Below, in pieces: positions 56,349 to 64,000 of a stretch of 64,000 bases of DNA. The number at the start of each line of letters is the position of its first letter. Position 1 is the first letter of the stretch. The notes beneath the pieces were generated by a model, which had not been told where the DNA came from, made no database searches, and worked only from the letters and a program-made list of their open reading frames with translations. Both the position numbers and the translations under genes were made by a program. Source of the DNA: Geothrix rubra (lineage in GTDB: Bacteria > Acidobacteriota > Holophagae > Holophagales > Holophagaceae); assembly GCF_030268065.1 (NCBI RefSeq), contig NZ_BSDD01000001.1:496001-560000 (forward strand). The letters are read 5' to 3'.

Positions 56349-57872
56349 CTACTGCAGGAAGGTGGAGGCGCTCTGGACCTCGTCCACCGGCTCCTCCATG
56401 GCCAGGCGCCGGAAGAGCTTCATGTCCGCGAAGGAGAGGAGGCTCATGTAGGCGAAGCCGCTGAAGAAGAGCCAGAGGAAGGGCACCGAGGCCCACTTCC
56501 GGATGTAGATGGCCACGCAGAGGGCGGCGAGGTAGTAGACAGCAAAGGCCAGTTCCAGGAAGGTGAGGACGCTCTTGGGCACCTTGTAGGCACGCTTGCT
56601 GATGGCCTTGCCATCGGCGTCCACGCCCAGCTTGGGGGTGCGCTTGAACTCCTTGTCGTCCGTGAAGAAGCCCTCGAGCACCGCCTTGGCCTGGTTCAGG
56701 GCGAGTCCGATGCCGAGGCCCATCAGCCCGGGGATGTACTTCAGGCGCCGCTTCCAGCCCGTGTTGTCCGTGAGCTCCTTCTGCGAGAGCCCGAAGTAGA
56801 GGCCCACGCTGACGGCGTTCAGGAGGAAGAAGGGGCCATCCGTGAGCAGCAGGATGTGCATGGGCGTGCCGGCCCGGATGATCATGCTGGGCACCATGAT
56901 GATGGAGAGCACCACCATCAGCATGTAGTTGCAGTTGGCCGTGAGGTGGAACCAGCACTCCAGCTTGGTGTGGAGGCTCTCGTCGGACTTCCAGATGGTC
57001 TTCATCAGCTTGCGGATGACCTGGGCGTTGCCCTTGGCCCAGCGGTGCTGCTGGCTCTTGAAGGCATTGACCTCCACGGGCAGTTCCGCGGGGACCACGA
57101 GGTCCTTGAGGTAGACGCCCTTCCAGCCCTTGAGCTGGGCCCGGTAGGACAGGTCGGCATCCTCGGTGATGGTGTCGTGTTCCCAGCCGCCGGCGTCGGC
57201 GATGGCGGAGACGCGCCACATTCCGGCCGTGCCGCTGAAGTTGAAGAAGGCCTTGGAACGGTGGCGGGCGGTGTGCTCGAAGACGAAGTGGCCGTCCAGG
57301 AGGATGGCCTGGACCTGGGTGAGGAGCGAGAACTCGCGATTCAGGTGGGCCCAGCAGCCCTGGACGAAGGCCACCTTCTCATCGGCGAAATGCGGAACGG
57401 CCTTGCGGAGGAAGTCCTCCGTGGGCAGGAAGTCCGCGTCGAACATGGCCACCAGCTCGCCCTTGGCGCTCTTGAGGCCCTCGGCCAGCGCGCCGGCCTT
57501 GAAGCCCGTGCGGTCCGTCCGGTGCAGGTAGTGGATGTCGAATCCGAGGGCCTTGTAGCGGTCCACGACGGCGCTGGCGACCTTCACGGTCTCGTCCGTG
57601 GAGTCGTCCAGCACCTGGATCTCGAGCTTGTGCTTGGGCCAGTCCATGCGGACGACGTGGTCCATGAGCCGCTCGATGACGTTCATCTCGTTGAAGACGG
57701 CCAGTTGGACAGTCACCACCGGCAGGTAGCTGGCGTCGCCCTTGGGCTGGGGAACGTCCTTCTTGTGGCGGTAGTAGAGCAGCAGCATCCACAGGCGGTG
57801 CGCGCCGTAGATGCTCAGGATGGTGAGCAGCGTGAAGTAGGTGACCAGCACGGCCGTCTTGAGGATCTCCAT
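56349..57872 (-). CDS. Membrane glycosyltransferase family 2 (cellulose/mannan synthase-like)
   Basis: A 507-residue processive GT2. An N-terminal helix (TAVLVTYFTLLTILSIYG) is followed by the catalytic domain with VLDDSTDETVKVASAVV, MFDADFLPTEDFL (DxD), TITEDADLSYRAQLKGW (TED) and QQHRWAKG (QxxRW). Several C-terminal helices build the translocation channel. Family members make cellulose, mannan or glucomannan chains. No c-di-GMP PilZ domain is fused, but PilZ genes are elsewhere in the window. The product polysaccharide is unknown. Confidence 0.9.
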   Translation of the reverse strand: MEILKTAVLVTYFTLLTILSIYGAHRLWMLLLYYRHKKDVPQPKGDASYLPVVTVQLAVFNEMNVIERLMDHVVRMDWPKHKLEIQVLDDSTDETVKVASAVVDRYKALGFDIHYLHRTDRTGFKAGALAEGLKSAKGELVAMFDADFLPTEDFLRKAVPHFADEKVAFVQGCWAHLNREFSLLTQVQAILLDGHFVFEHTARHRSKAFFNFSGTAGMWRVSAIADAGGWEHDTITEDADLSYRAQLKGWKGVYLKDLVVPAELPVEVNAFKSQQHRWAKGNAQVIRKLMKTIWKSDESLHTKLECWFHLTANCNYMLMVVLSIIMVPSMIIRAGTPMHILLLTDGPFFLLNAVSVGLYFGLSQKELTDNTGWKRRLKYIPGLMGLGIGLALNQAKAVLEGFFTDDKEFKRTPKLGVDADGKAISKRAYKVPKSVLTFLELAFAVYYLAALCVAIYIRKWASVPFLWLFFSGFAYMSLLSFADMKLFRRLAMEEPVDEVQSASTFLQ

Positions 57873-57917
57873 CTCGGAACGCTCTCCTTCGCCCACAGTC
57901 CATGAGCTGCTTATATT

Positions 57918-57933
57918 CTGCCGGGACCGGCAG
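57918..57933. promoter_or_regulatory. 16-bp inverted repeat between the divergent GT2 and kinase genes
   Basis: CTGCCGG-GA-CCGGCAG is a perfect 7-bp dyad with a 2-base centre, in the 140-base divergent region and next to the AT-rich TATATT. It could be an operator. Nothing in the window encodes an obvious regulator for it. Confidence 0.5.
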
Positions 57934-58012
57934 GAAAATCCATGAAAAACCTCACAATCTTGCAAACCCAGCCGATGCGGTTGGTAGGATGGCTCCGCTA
58001 CCAGGGACACGC

Positions 58013-59908
58013 ATGGGTGACTCCGAGAACCTCCCCCAGACCATCGGCCGCTACCAGGTCCAGCGCCTGCTGGGCGGTGGGGCCATGGGCAGCGTCGTCC
58101 TGGCCGAGGATCCGAGGATCAAGCGGAAGGTGGCCATCAAGCTGGTGAAGCTGGATTCGGTCAGGAACGAGGCCGACCGCCACGAGTTCCTCATGCGTTT
58201 CCAGCGGGAGGCGGAGGTCTCGGGCGTGCTCAACCACCCGGGGATCGTCGCCATCTACGATGTGGGCGAGGAGGAGGGGCTCGGCCCCTTCCTGGCCATG
58301 GAATACGTGGCCGGGAAGCCCCTGGACAGCCTGATCAAGGGCTCCGTGCCGATGTCCCTGAAGGAGAAGCTGCGGATTGCGGCCGGCATCGCCGAGGCCC
58401 TGGACCACGCCCACGCCAAGGGCATCGTCCACCGGGACGTGAAGCCGGGGAACGTCATGGTGGGCGAGGATGGCCGGCCCAAGCTCATGGATTTCGGCAT
58501 CGCGAAGCGGGAGGATGCCAGCCTGACCCAGACGGGCACCTTCCTGGGGACGCCCAGCTACGCCAGCCCCGAGCAGATCAAGGAAGGCACGGTGGACGGC
58601 CGCTCCGACATCTTCAGCTTCGGGGTGCTCGTCTTCGAGCTGATGAGCGGCCAGTCGCCCTTTCCCGGGGCCTCCATCAACACCATCCTCTACCGCATCG
58701 TGAACGAGCCGCCCGCCGAGGTCCAGCCCCCCGTGCTGGGCGTGCTGCCCGACGGCTGGCACCGGGTCTTCGACCGCGTGCTGGCCAAGAAGCCCGAGGA
58801 TCGGCACCCCTCCTGCGCCGCCTTCATCCGCGACCTGATGGAGGCCGTGGTGGAGATCGGCAAGGATGACCGGCGCGAGCTCATGGGCCTCATGCACTTC
58901 AACGGGGACACGCCCCTCCCCCGGATCGTCTCCCGCTCCCACGAGGAGACCCTCCTGGTGCAGCGGCCGGCCCCGAAACGCGGTCCCTGGCCCCTCCTCA
59001 TGGGGACCCTGGCCGCCGCGGTCCTGGCGGTCGGCAGCTGGTTCCTCTTCCGCGGCGCCCGGGGCGCGCGGCTGCAGATCAACACGGATCCACCCGGAGC
59101 CCAGGTGTTCGTGAACGACCTGGAGGTGGGCACCACACCCACCAACCAGGCCCTGCGCGAGGGGGACCACCTGCGGATGGTGCTCAAGGGATTCCGTCCC
59201 TTCACCTACGCGTACAGGCCCGGAACCGCCCCGCCCACCTTCCCCCTGGAGCCGGTCGTCTCCGACGAGGTGATCGATTCCCAGCCCCAAGGGGCGACCG
59301 TGGTGCTCGACGAGAAGCCCCTGGAGGGGGTCACCCCCCTGAAGGTGCGATGGAATCAGGGCGTACCCCACCGCCTGACCCTTACCAGGGACCAGCAGGG
59401 TTTCCAGTGGGACTTCGCCCGTGGGGAGGTGCCGGGGGGGAAGGCCTTCGCGCTGAAGGATGCCGGCGCCGTGGCGTCCGTGGAGCCGCCCCTGGATCCC
59501 AATGCACCCGGCACCCTCAAGCTGGCCGGCGGGTTCGCGGTCCGAGTGAAAGTGGACGGGAAGGACCTCGGTGAACTCGGACCGGGCGGGAAACTGGCCG
59601 TACCCCCAGGGCCCCACAAGGTCGAACTGGCCAACGCAAAGGTCTTCTACCGGGATAGCCGGACCATCACCGTCACAGCCGGCCAACCTTCGGCCCTCGC
59701 CCTGCCGGGGCTGGCGACCCTCATCGTCGAGACCTTCCCAGGCACCGGACGCGTCGCCATCGACGGCCAGGACGCCGGGATCGAGAGCGACGGGAGCAGC
59801 GTCCAGGTCAGCCTCGGACGCCACACCGTCACCATCCGCAGTGCGGGTGGAACCCGCACCGAGCCCGTGGACGTCAGCGGGGACAAGCACCTGAAGATCC
59901 CGCTGTAG
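58013..59908 (+). CDS. PASTA-less Ser/Thr protein kinase with PEGA-like periplasmic domain
   Basis: A 631-residue bacterial Hanks-type kinase. Catalytic motifs: LGGGAMGSVVLA (Gly loop), VAIKLVK (Lys), HRDVKPGN and DFGIAK, SDIFSFGVLVFELMSG. Membrane helix at about residues 325-347. The outside part has PEGA-type repeats (INTDPPGAQVFVNDLEVGTTP) and a later low-complexity beta-rich tail. It phosphorylates Ser/Thr in cytoplasmic targets in response to an external signal. An alternative start is ATG 57989. Its stop lies at the start of a direct repeat. Confidence 0.93.
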   Translation: MGDSENLPQTIGRYQVQRLLGGGAMGSVVLAEDPRIKRKVAIKLVKLDSVRNEADRHEFLMRFQREAEVSGVLNHPGIVAIYDVGEEEGLGPFLAMEYVAGKPLDSLIKGSVPMSLKEKLRIAAGIAEALDHAHAKGIVHRDVKPGNVMVGEDGRPKLMDFGIAKREDASLTQTGTFLGTPSYASPEQIKEGTVDGRSDIFSFGVLVFELMSGQSPFPGASINTILYRIVNEPPAEVQPPVLGVLPDGWHRVFDRVLAKKPEDRHPSCAAFIRDLMEAVVEIGKDDRRELMGLMHFNGDTPLPRIVSRSHEETLLVQRPAPKRGPWPLLMGTLAAAVLAVGSWFLFRGARGARLQINTDPPGAQVFVNDLEVGTTPTNQALREGDHLRMVLKGFRPFTYAYRPGTAPPTFPLEPVVSDEVIDSQPQGATVVLDEKPLEGVTPLKVRWNQGVPHRLTLTRDQQGFQWDFARGEVPGGKAFALKDAGAVASVEPPLDPNAPGTLKLAGGFAVRVKVDGKDLGELGPGGKLAVPPGPHKVELANAKVFYRDSRTITVTAGQPSALALPGLATLIVETFPGTGRVAIDGQDAGIESDGSSVQVSLGRHTVTIRSAGGTRTEPVDVSGDKHLKIPL

Positions 59909-60071
59909 GGCTGGCTGCGCACGGGCCTCCGGCTCCGCCGGATCGCCAGGGACAGCCGCCCCCTGTCCCTGGCTGGCCCTACCTGCGCGCCATCCCCGAT
60001 TTCGAATCCTTCGGGCACCCCCAAGCAGAACGACCGCCTCGCGGCGGCCGTTCTGCTTGGGGAGGAAGGAT
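59907..60071. repeat. Direct repeat copy 1 (tRNA-Gln-downstream element)
   Basis: Copy 1 of a duplicated block of about 165 bases starting AGGGCTGGCTGCGCACGGG and ending with TTGGGGAGGAAGGAT, which equals the 3' end of the tRNA-Gln gene. Both copies carry three predicted hairpins, including CAGGGACAG / CTGTCCCTG type and CAGAACG / CGTTCTG. The two copies differ by a handful of bases. Confidence 0.9.
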
Positions 60072-60108
60072 CCCCTCCACGTCACCCTGCGGGTGACGTT
60101 CCGGCCGC

Positions 60109-60274
60109 AGGGCTGGCTGCGCACGGGCCTCCGGCTCCGCCGGATCGCCAGGGACAGCCGCCCGCTGTCCCTGGCTGGCCCTACCTGCGCGCCATCCCCG
60201 ATTTCGAATCCTTCCGCCATGCCTAACGCAGAACGACCGCCTTGCGGCGGCCGTTCTGGTTGGGGAGGAAGGAT
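60109..60274. repeat. Direct repeat copy 2, joined to tRNA-Gln
   Basis: Copy 2 begins 202 bases after copy 1 and ends inside tRNA-Gln, sharing its 3' 15-18 bases. It includes stems CCAGGGACAG-CTGTCCCTGG (10 bp) and CAGAACG-CGTTCTG, and CCGGC-GCCGG. The spacing shifts to 203 bases across a one-base indel near 60218. Between the copies lies a 35-base unique stretch with a small GTCACC/GGTGAC hairpin. Confidence 0.9.
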
Positions 60275-60331
60275 TCGAACCCTCGGTACGCAGGATCAAA
60301 ACCTGCTGCCTTACCACTTGGCTACTCCCCA
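60257..60331 (-). tRNA. tRNA-Gln (anticodon TTG)
   Basis: The minus strand folds as a 75-nucleotide tRNA with encoded CCA. Acceptor stem TGGGGAG pairs with CTCCCCA. The anticodon stem GCAGG/CCTGC encloses the loop TTTTGAT, giving anticodon TTG (60297-60299), which reads CAA/CAG glutamine codons. The T-arm contains GGTTCGAATCC. It lies at the end of the 202-bp-period direct repeat. Confidence 0.97.
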
Positions 60332-60389
60332 GGCGGAACGGCAAGGATAGCGCGGGTCCGCGTCTCCCCCAAGGCCTGGGGCCGAGAGG

Positions 60390-60749
60390 TCAGGGGTTGG
60401 CCTTGGGGGTGAAGCCGAACTCCTCGACGCCCAGGAGGTCCGGACGCACCTGGACTTCTTCCCCGCGCTCGATGCGGCTGAGGGCCCGGGCTCCCGTGGC
60501 CGCCTCGTAGGCCAGCAGGACGCGCTCCTCGATCTGCTCCCGCAGGGCGTTGTTCAGGGGGTAGGCGATGTCCTTGAAGCTGCCGTCCCGCTTGCGGCGG
60601 CTGGGCATGGCCACGAAGTAGCCGTCCTCGCCCTCGACCACCCGGAGGTCGCCGACCAGGAAGCAGTCGTCGAGGACCAGGGCCGCAAAGGCCCGCAGCT
60701 TGTCGTCGCCCTCGATCTTGGTGATGCGCACGTCCGTGATGTTCAGCAT
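60390..60749 (-). CDS. spoVG: SpoVG-family RNA/DNA-binding regulator
   Basis: A 119-residue protein. It begins MLNITDVRITKIEGDDKLRAF and has VGDLRVVEGEDGYFVAMPSRRKRDGSFKDIAYPLN, the usual SpoVG fold with the basic RRKRDG turn. SpoVG binds nucleic acids and affects many genes in Firmicutes and spirochetes; its presence here shows a wider spread. The C-terminus is longer and acidic. The ATG at 60749 overlaps the stop of the pgeF gene by 7 bases, so they are co-transcribed. Confidence 0.93.
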   Translation of the reverse strand: MLNITDVRITKIEGDDKLRAFAALVLDDCFLVGDLRVVEGEDGYFVAMPSRRKRDGSFKDIAYPLNNALREQIEERVLLAYEAATGARALSRIERGEEVQVRPDLLGVEEFGFTPKANP

Positions 60750-61441
60750 GGCTGCCTCGGGATGGATGGTTCGGGGACGGGAAGGATCTCGGCCCACCCC
60801 CATTGTCGCCCGGACTTGTCCCCGCGGCGCCAGGACCAGAGCAGGTCCGGCCGGCAGAAGGTGCAGAGGGCCACGGTGCCGTCCTTTCCCGGATCCAGCC
60901 CCAGATCCCTGGCCTGGGCCTTCAGGAATCCGTGGAGGTCAAGGTGGGGGCGGCCCTGTCCGCCGGGGTGCCGCAGATCCTCGCGCCACGCCGGGTCCCG
61001 GCGCGCGGCGTCGATGACCTCCTCGCCGACCTCGAAGTGGCAGGCCAGGATGGCCGGGCCGAGGGCCCAGGCCAGCTGCGCGGGGTCGCCCCCCAGGCCC
61101 TGGTAGACGGCCACGGCCTGGCGGAGGATGCCTCCGCCCGGGGCCGCGGCCACGCCCGTGGCCCCCCGCCAGCCCGCGTGCAGGGCCGCGATCCAGGGAT
61201 GGCCGCCGGGCAGGGGTCCGGCGAGGAGGATGGGCACGCAGTCCGCCACCCGCACGCCGATCCGCAGGCCGCGTTCCGACGTCCAGATCCCGTCAGCCTC
61301 CGGCACGACGCCGGTGGCCTGGACCACACCGCAGCCATGGACCTGCGAGAGCCGGCCCAACGGGGCCTCCTCGGGAACGTCGAGACGGGTGCTGAACCCC
61401 CAGCGGAGCGGGAAGGGGGGTGGAACGGAGGGGACCAGCAC
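60743..61441 (-). CDS. pgeF: Polyphenol oxidase/laccase-domain peptidoglycan editing factor
   Basis: A 232-residue laccase-domain (YfiH) protein. Motifs: LGRLSQVHGCGVV, RVADCVPILL and ALHAGWRGATGVAA, the His/Cys/Asp set of the family. In E. coli it deacylates or cleaves aberrant cell-wall precursors (UDP-MurNAc-L-Ser). A GTG start at 61441 follows by 6 bases the stop of the D,D-peptidase gene, which fits a cell-wall operon. Its end overlaps SpoVG by 7 bases. The start has no clear binding site. Confidence 0.9.
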   Translation of the reverse strand: MLVPSVPPPFPLRWGFSTRLDVPEEAPLGRLSQVHGCGVVQATGVVPEADGIWTSERGLRIGVRVADCVPILLAGPLPGGHPWIAALHAGWRGATGVAAAPGGGILRQAVAVYQGLGGDPAQLAWALGPAILACHFEVGEEVIDAARRDPAWREDLRHPGGQGRPHLDLHGFLKAQARDLGLDPGKDGTVALCTFCRPDLLWSWRRGDKSGRQWGWAEILPVPEPSIPRQPC

Positions 61442-61447
61442 GGGGGC

Positions 61448-62284
61448 CTAGCCGTTGTTCCGGAGACGGGCCTCGATCCACTGCTTGATACGGTTCGCGT
61501 CGCCCAGTCGGGTGTACTTGCCCCAGGAATCCAGCAGCACGATGAGCACGGGGCGCTCGGCCAGCATGGCCTGCATGACCAGGCACTGGCCGGCCTCATT
61601 GATGAAGCCGGTCTTGGAGAGGCCGATCTGCCAGCGGCCGGCCCTCACCAGGGCATTGGTGTTGATGAACTGGAGGGTGCGTCGGCCGGAGTGGATCGTG
61701 GCTTCGGCGCGGGTGGTGTATTCCCGGATCTGGGGGTAGCGGTAGGCGGCATCCACCAGCCGGGCCAGATCCTGGGCCGAAGAGACGTTCCCGCTGGAGA
61801 GACCGGCGGGGTCCTGGAAGTGGGTTTCGGTCAGCCCCAGGGCCACGGCCTTGGCGTCCATGGCCTTCACGCAGGCTTCGACCCCGCCCGGGTAGGCGCG
61901 TCCAAGGGCGTGGGCGGCCCGGTTCTCGGAGGACATGAGGGCCAGCCCCAGGGCCTCGGACCGGGTGAGCCGGGTGCCCACGGGAAGCCGGGACCGGCTG
62001 TGGCGGATCATGTCCTTGTCCACGTTCTCGATGACCAGGGGCTCCTGCATGTCCTGGTGGGCGTCGAGCACCACCATGGCCGTCATGAGCTTGGTGATGG
62101 AGGCGATGGGCATGATGGCCTCGGCCTGCTTCTCCACCAGGGTCTGGCCGGTCTGCTGATCCAGGACCAGGGCGGCGGCGGACCTCAGCATCAGGCGGGA
62201 GGGCCGGGGGGCGCCTCCGCGGAGGGGCAGGAGCCCCTGGAGGGTGAGGAGTCCGAGGATCGCCAGGCCGTGGTTCAGCTTCAT
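61448..62284 (-). CDS. D-alanyl-D-alanine carboxypeptidase/endopeptidase (PBP7-like, S11)
   Basis: A 278-residue S11 penicillin-binding protein. Signal peptide residues 1-25 (LAILGLLTLQGLLPLRGG). The active-site set is SITK (Ser nucleophile and Lys, about residues 62-65), SSEN (SxN, about 122) and KTG (about 222). It trims or cleaves D-Ala-D-Ala crosslinks in the periplasm. The length is close to PbpG-type endopeptidases. The ATG at 62284 follows CGGAG. It heads a minus-strand run with pgeF and SpoVG. Confidence 0.93.
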   Translation of the reverse strand: MKLNHGLAILGLLTLQGLLPLRGGAPRPSRLMLRSAAALVLDQQTGQTLVEKQAEAIMPIASITKLMTAMVVLDAHQDMQEPLVIENVDKDMIRHSRSRLPVGTRLTRSEALGLALMSSENRAAHALGRAYPGGVEACVKAMDAKAVALGLTETHFQDPAGLSSGNVSSAQDLARLVDAAYRYPQIREYTTRAEATIHSGRRTLQFINTNALVRAGRWQIGLSKTGFINEAGQCLVMQAMLAERPVLIVLLDSWGKYTRLGDANRIKQWIEARLRNNG

Positions 62285-62353
62285 GCGTGCTCCGGGACCG
62301 GTGGGGTCCGATCGTCTTTCCACTGTATCGGAATAAATCGCCCGCTGTTTAGC

Positions 62354-63253
62354 TCAAATCCAAAGAAGGGCCAGGAGGCTCAGATCGGTGATGGCCCAGG
62401 CCACCAGCCCCCGGTACATGCCGGCTTCGTGCTGGCTGTCCGTCCAGCGGCGCCAGCGGGCCAGCCAGGGCAGGATCACCGCCAGCCAGGCGCCGAGGGA
62501 GAGGAGCAGGGGGACGGGGTTGCGCTTCAGGAGAATCACCGCCCAGGCGAACCACAGGTGGGCCAGCACCATGGTGCCGAGGGCCAGCACGAGGCTCTGG
62601 CCGACCCCGACCCGGATGACCAGGGTGCGGTCACCCCGGCGCCCGTCCTCGGCCACCTGGTAGATCTGGGTCATGGGATAGAGCGTGGCGAACAGGAAGG
62701 CGAAACCCACCGAGGCGGCCACGATGGACGGACTGAAGGGCCGGCCGGTGACCGCCCAGCCGGCCAGGGGCGTGAGCAGTCCGAATCCGATGCAGTTGAT
62801 GAGGAGGTCCCAGCCCGCCCTGGCCTTCAGGCGGACCGGGGGCGCGGAATAGAGCACGCTCATCGCCACGCAGGCCAGGTTGATCCAGAAGAACGGCCGG
62901 GGGAGCAGCCAGCCCAGGACGACCGCGGCCGCCAGGAGCACGGAGGAGAAGGCCAGCAGGTGTCGGGGCGGTTTCGGGGGCGACTTCAGGTAGCCGATGT
63001 CGCCCTCGTCCTGGTCGAAGGCGCTGTTGATGGCGAGGGTGCCCCCGTTCAGCAGCGCCACGAAGACGAACCAGCCCAGGAGCGCACTCCGGACCGGCAG
63101 GGCGGCCCAGCCCGCCGCCAGGAGGGTGCCCAGGAGGAAGTGGGCCGTCATGATGGGCCATTCCAGGGGGCGGAGATGCAGCAGGTAGGCGAGCGCCTTC
63201 GGGCCCAGGAGGCGCTCGAAGGCCCTGCGGAGGACGAACCGGGGCTGGGTCAT
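62354..63253 (-). CDS. UbiA-family prenyltransferase
   Basis: A 299-residue integral membrane enzyme with about eight or nine helices. The Asp-rich prenyl-diphosphate motifs are seen as INSAFDQDEGD (variant NDxxDxxxD) and YQVAEDGRRGDRT (second DxxxD). Such enzymes join a prenyl chain to an aromatic ring (quinone, chlorophyll or haem biosynthesis). The N-terminal region LLHLRPLEWPIMTAHFLLG is typical. It starts 4 bases after the DUF116 stop, so the two are probably linked. The acceptor is not known; a polyprenyl synthase lies elsewhere in the window. Confidence 0.88.
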   Translation of the reverse strand: MTQPRFVLRRAFERLLGPKALAYLLHLRPLEWPIMTAHFLLGTLLAAGWAALPVRSALLGWFVFVALLNGGTLAINSAFDQDEGDIGYLKSPPKPPRHLLAFSSVLLAAAVVLGWLLPRPFFWINLACVAMSVLYSAPPVRLKARAGWDLLINCIGFGLLTPLAGWAVTGRPFSPSIVAASVGFAFLFATLYPMTQIYQVAEDGRRGDRTLVIRVGVGQSLVLALGTMVLAHLWFAWAVILLKRNPVPLLLSLGAWLAVILPWLARWRRWTDSQHEAGMYRGLVAWAITDLSLLALLWI

Positions 63254-63256
63254 GGT

Positions 63257-64000
63257 TCAGGCCTCCCGGACCAGGGGCTGCACCTTCGCCGGGGGGACCG
63301 CCGGCTGGACCAGGGCCTCCATGGCCGCCATCAGGTGGGGGACGCTGAAATCCGTGTCCACGCACATGCCGTGGGGCAGGGCGAGCGGGATGACGTAGGA
63401 AGGGGTCTCCGGCAGCTTGATGAGGCCCTTGAGGAGGCGGTCCGTGCAGCTCACGGCCACGATGAGATCCGGCCGGTACTCCCGGGCCTCCCGGTAGGCC
63501 TTGTGGCTGCGGTTGGTGATCCGCCCTTCCCACCGGCCGGCGATGGCGGCGTTCATGTAGTCGCCCACGGCGCACTTCCCGCAGTCGTAGCAGGCCTGCA
63601 GGTCGTCGAGGATCCCGGCCTTGCAGCGGGCCATCTGGATGCAATGGGGCAGCAGGATGAGGGCCCGGCGCGCCTTGCGGTCCCGGAAGGCTTCCCGCAC
63701 GCGGTGGTTGTGCCAGGCGCAGAAGGAGAGGATCCAGGCGTCCTCCTGCCCCAGCCAACGGGCCAGAGGGCGCAGGGTGAGGGCCCAGAGGCCATCCCAG
63801 CGCATGATCGCAGGGCGGCTGCGCAGGTAGGCTCCACCCGAAAGGAAGGTGGGCCAGGCCACGGCGATGCCGGCCACGCAGGCGAGCATCCACCAGCCGC
63901 GGCCGTCGAAGTGGAAGGCGGCGGCGAGGAGGGCCACCACCGCTATCGCCAGAGGGGTTCCCCGGCGCACGGCGAGGAACAGGCCGTACCGCTCCCGGGG
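63257..64000 (-). CDS. DUF116-family protein, 5' end beyond window
   Basis: A DUF116 protein of at least 237 residues. The frame is open to the window edge; an internal GTG (63970) has no binding site and the upstream sequence reads as protein, so the true start lies beyond. A membrane helix near the N-terminus (AIAVVALLAAAFHF) precedes the Cys-rich core: LLPHCIQMARCKAG, LQACYDCGKCAVGDYMNAA and SCTDRLLKGLI. The Cys residues could bind a metal or cluster. DUF116 is often found beside polyprenyl and lipid genes, as with the prenyltransferase here. Function unknown. Confidence 0.8.
   Translation of the reverse strand, partial: PRERYGLFLAVRRGTPLAIAVVALLAAAFHFDGRGWWMLACVAGIAVAWPTFLSGGAYLRSRPAIMRWDGLWALTLRPLARWLGQEDAWILSFCAWHNHRVREAFRDRKARRALILLPHCIQMARCKAGILDDLQACYDCGKCAVGDYMNAAIAGRWEGRITNRSHKAYREAREYRPDLIVAVSCTDRLLKGLIKLPETPSYVIPLALPHGMCVDTDFSVPHLMAAMEALVQPAVPPAKVQPLVREA

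Noticed and set aside
59979-60344. 121-residue minus frame across tRNA-Gln
   Set aside because: It translates the tRNA and the repeat; a typical false ORF.

Overview
The window is a dense, very GC-rich bacterial chromosome segment with about 58 protein genes, most of them transcribed in short convergent or divergent groups. The gene set includes a phosphotransacylase-kinase fusion, a standalone phosphate butyryltransferase, a secreted tricorn protease, SpoVG outside Firmicutes, B12-dependent ribonucleotide reductase, PilT, an MCP, GGDEF and PilZ proteins, and a LAGC-type lipoprotein. This suggests a Gram-negative anaerobe or facultative anaerobe, most likely Acidobacteriota class Holophagae (Geothrix/Holophaga-like). 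That placement is inference from gene content and base composition. No phage, transposon or CRISPR array was seen.

Layout. 1-7.1 kb: truncated SPFH/flotillin-like protein, then acyl-CoA/carboxylate metabolism (CoA-transferase, fused Pta-like/butyrate kinase, nitroreductase, Ptb). 7.1-12 kb: TfoX-like, GNAT, RsmE and tricorn protease, closed by a strong hairpin. 12-20.3 kb: minus-strand unknown membrane protein, M29-like peptidase, HEAT protein and PilZ protein; plus-strand MtgA; large sensor diguanylate cyclase. 20.4-25.8 kb: malate dehydrogenase, a cobalamin-binding radical SAM enzyme, a ThiS/MoaD-BNR pair and NudC. 25.8-27.3 kb: a less GC-rich patch with two exported unknown proteins. 27.3-34 kb: tandem cyclic-nucleotide-domain protein, ABC-F ATPase and NrdJ. 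34-39.6 kb: SRP RNA, Kbl, PilZ, AsnB with an attenuator, and Tdh. 39.6-46.5 kb: lipoprotein, Udk, rhodanese, Nudix, YajQ, polyprenyl synthase, TolB/TPR protein and PilT. 46.6-53.2 kb: SucCD, PepSY protein, thioesterase, radical SAM, CapA and MCP. 53.3-57.9 kb: HD, TruA, response regulator, PHP, FlhB-like and GT2. 58-64 kb: Ser/Thr kinase, a 202-bp-period direct repeat ending in tRNA-Gln, SpoVG, PgeF, D,D-peptidase, UbiA-type prenyltransferase and DUF116.

The most notable system is upstream of asnB (38.2-38.4 kb). A promoter is followed by a 27-codon leader ORF in which four of five consecutive codons are asparagine (N-R-N-N-N). The same leader carries the octamer GCGGATCG, which is repeated exactly in the 3' arm of the terminator hairpin just before asnB. 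It can therefore pair with the 5' arm as an antiterminator. This is the full layout of ribosome-mediated transcription attenuation sensing Asn-tRNA, which I do not recall being described for asnB.

Other joint functions: the CoA-transferase, Pta-Buk fusion and Ptb interconvert acyl-CoA, acyl phosphate and free acid with ATP formation. Tdh plus Kbl turn threonine into glycine and acetyl-CoA. SucCD and Mdh serve the TCA cycle. One diguanylate cyclase and two PilZ proteins point to c-di-GMP signalling, probably connected to the motility genes (PilT, MCP).
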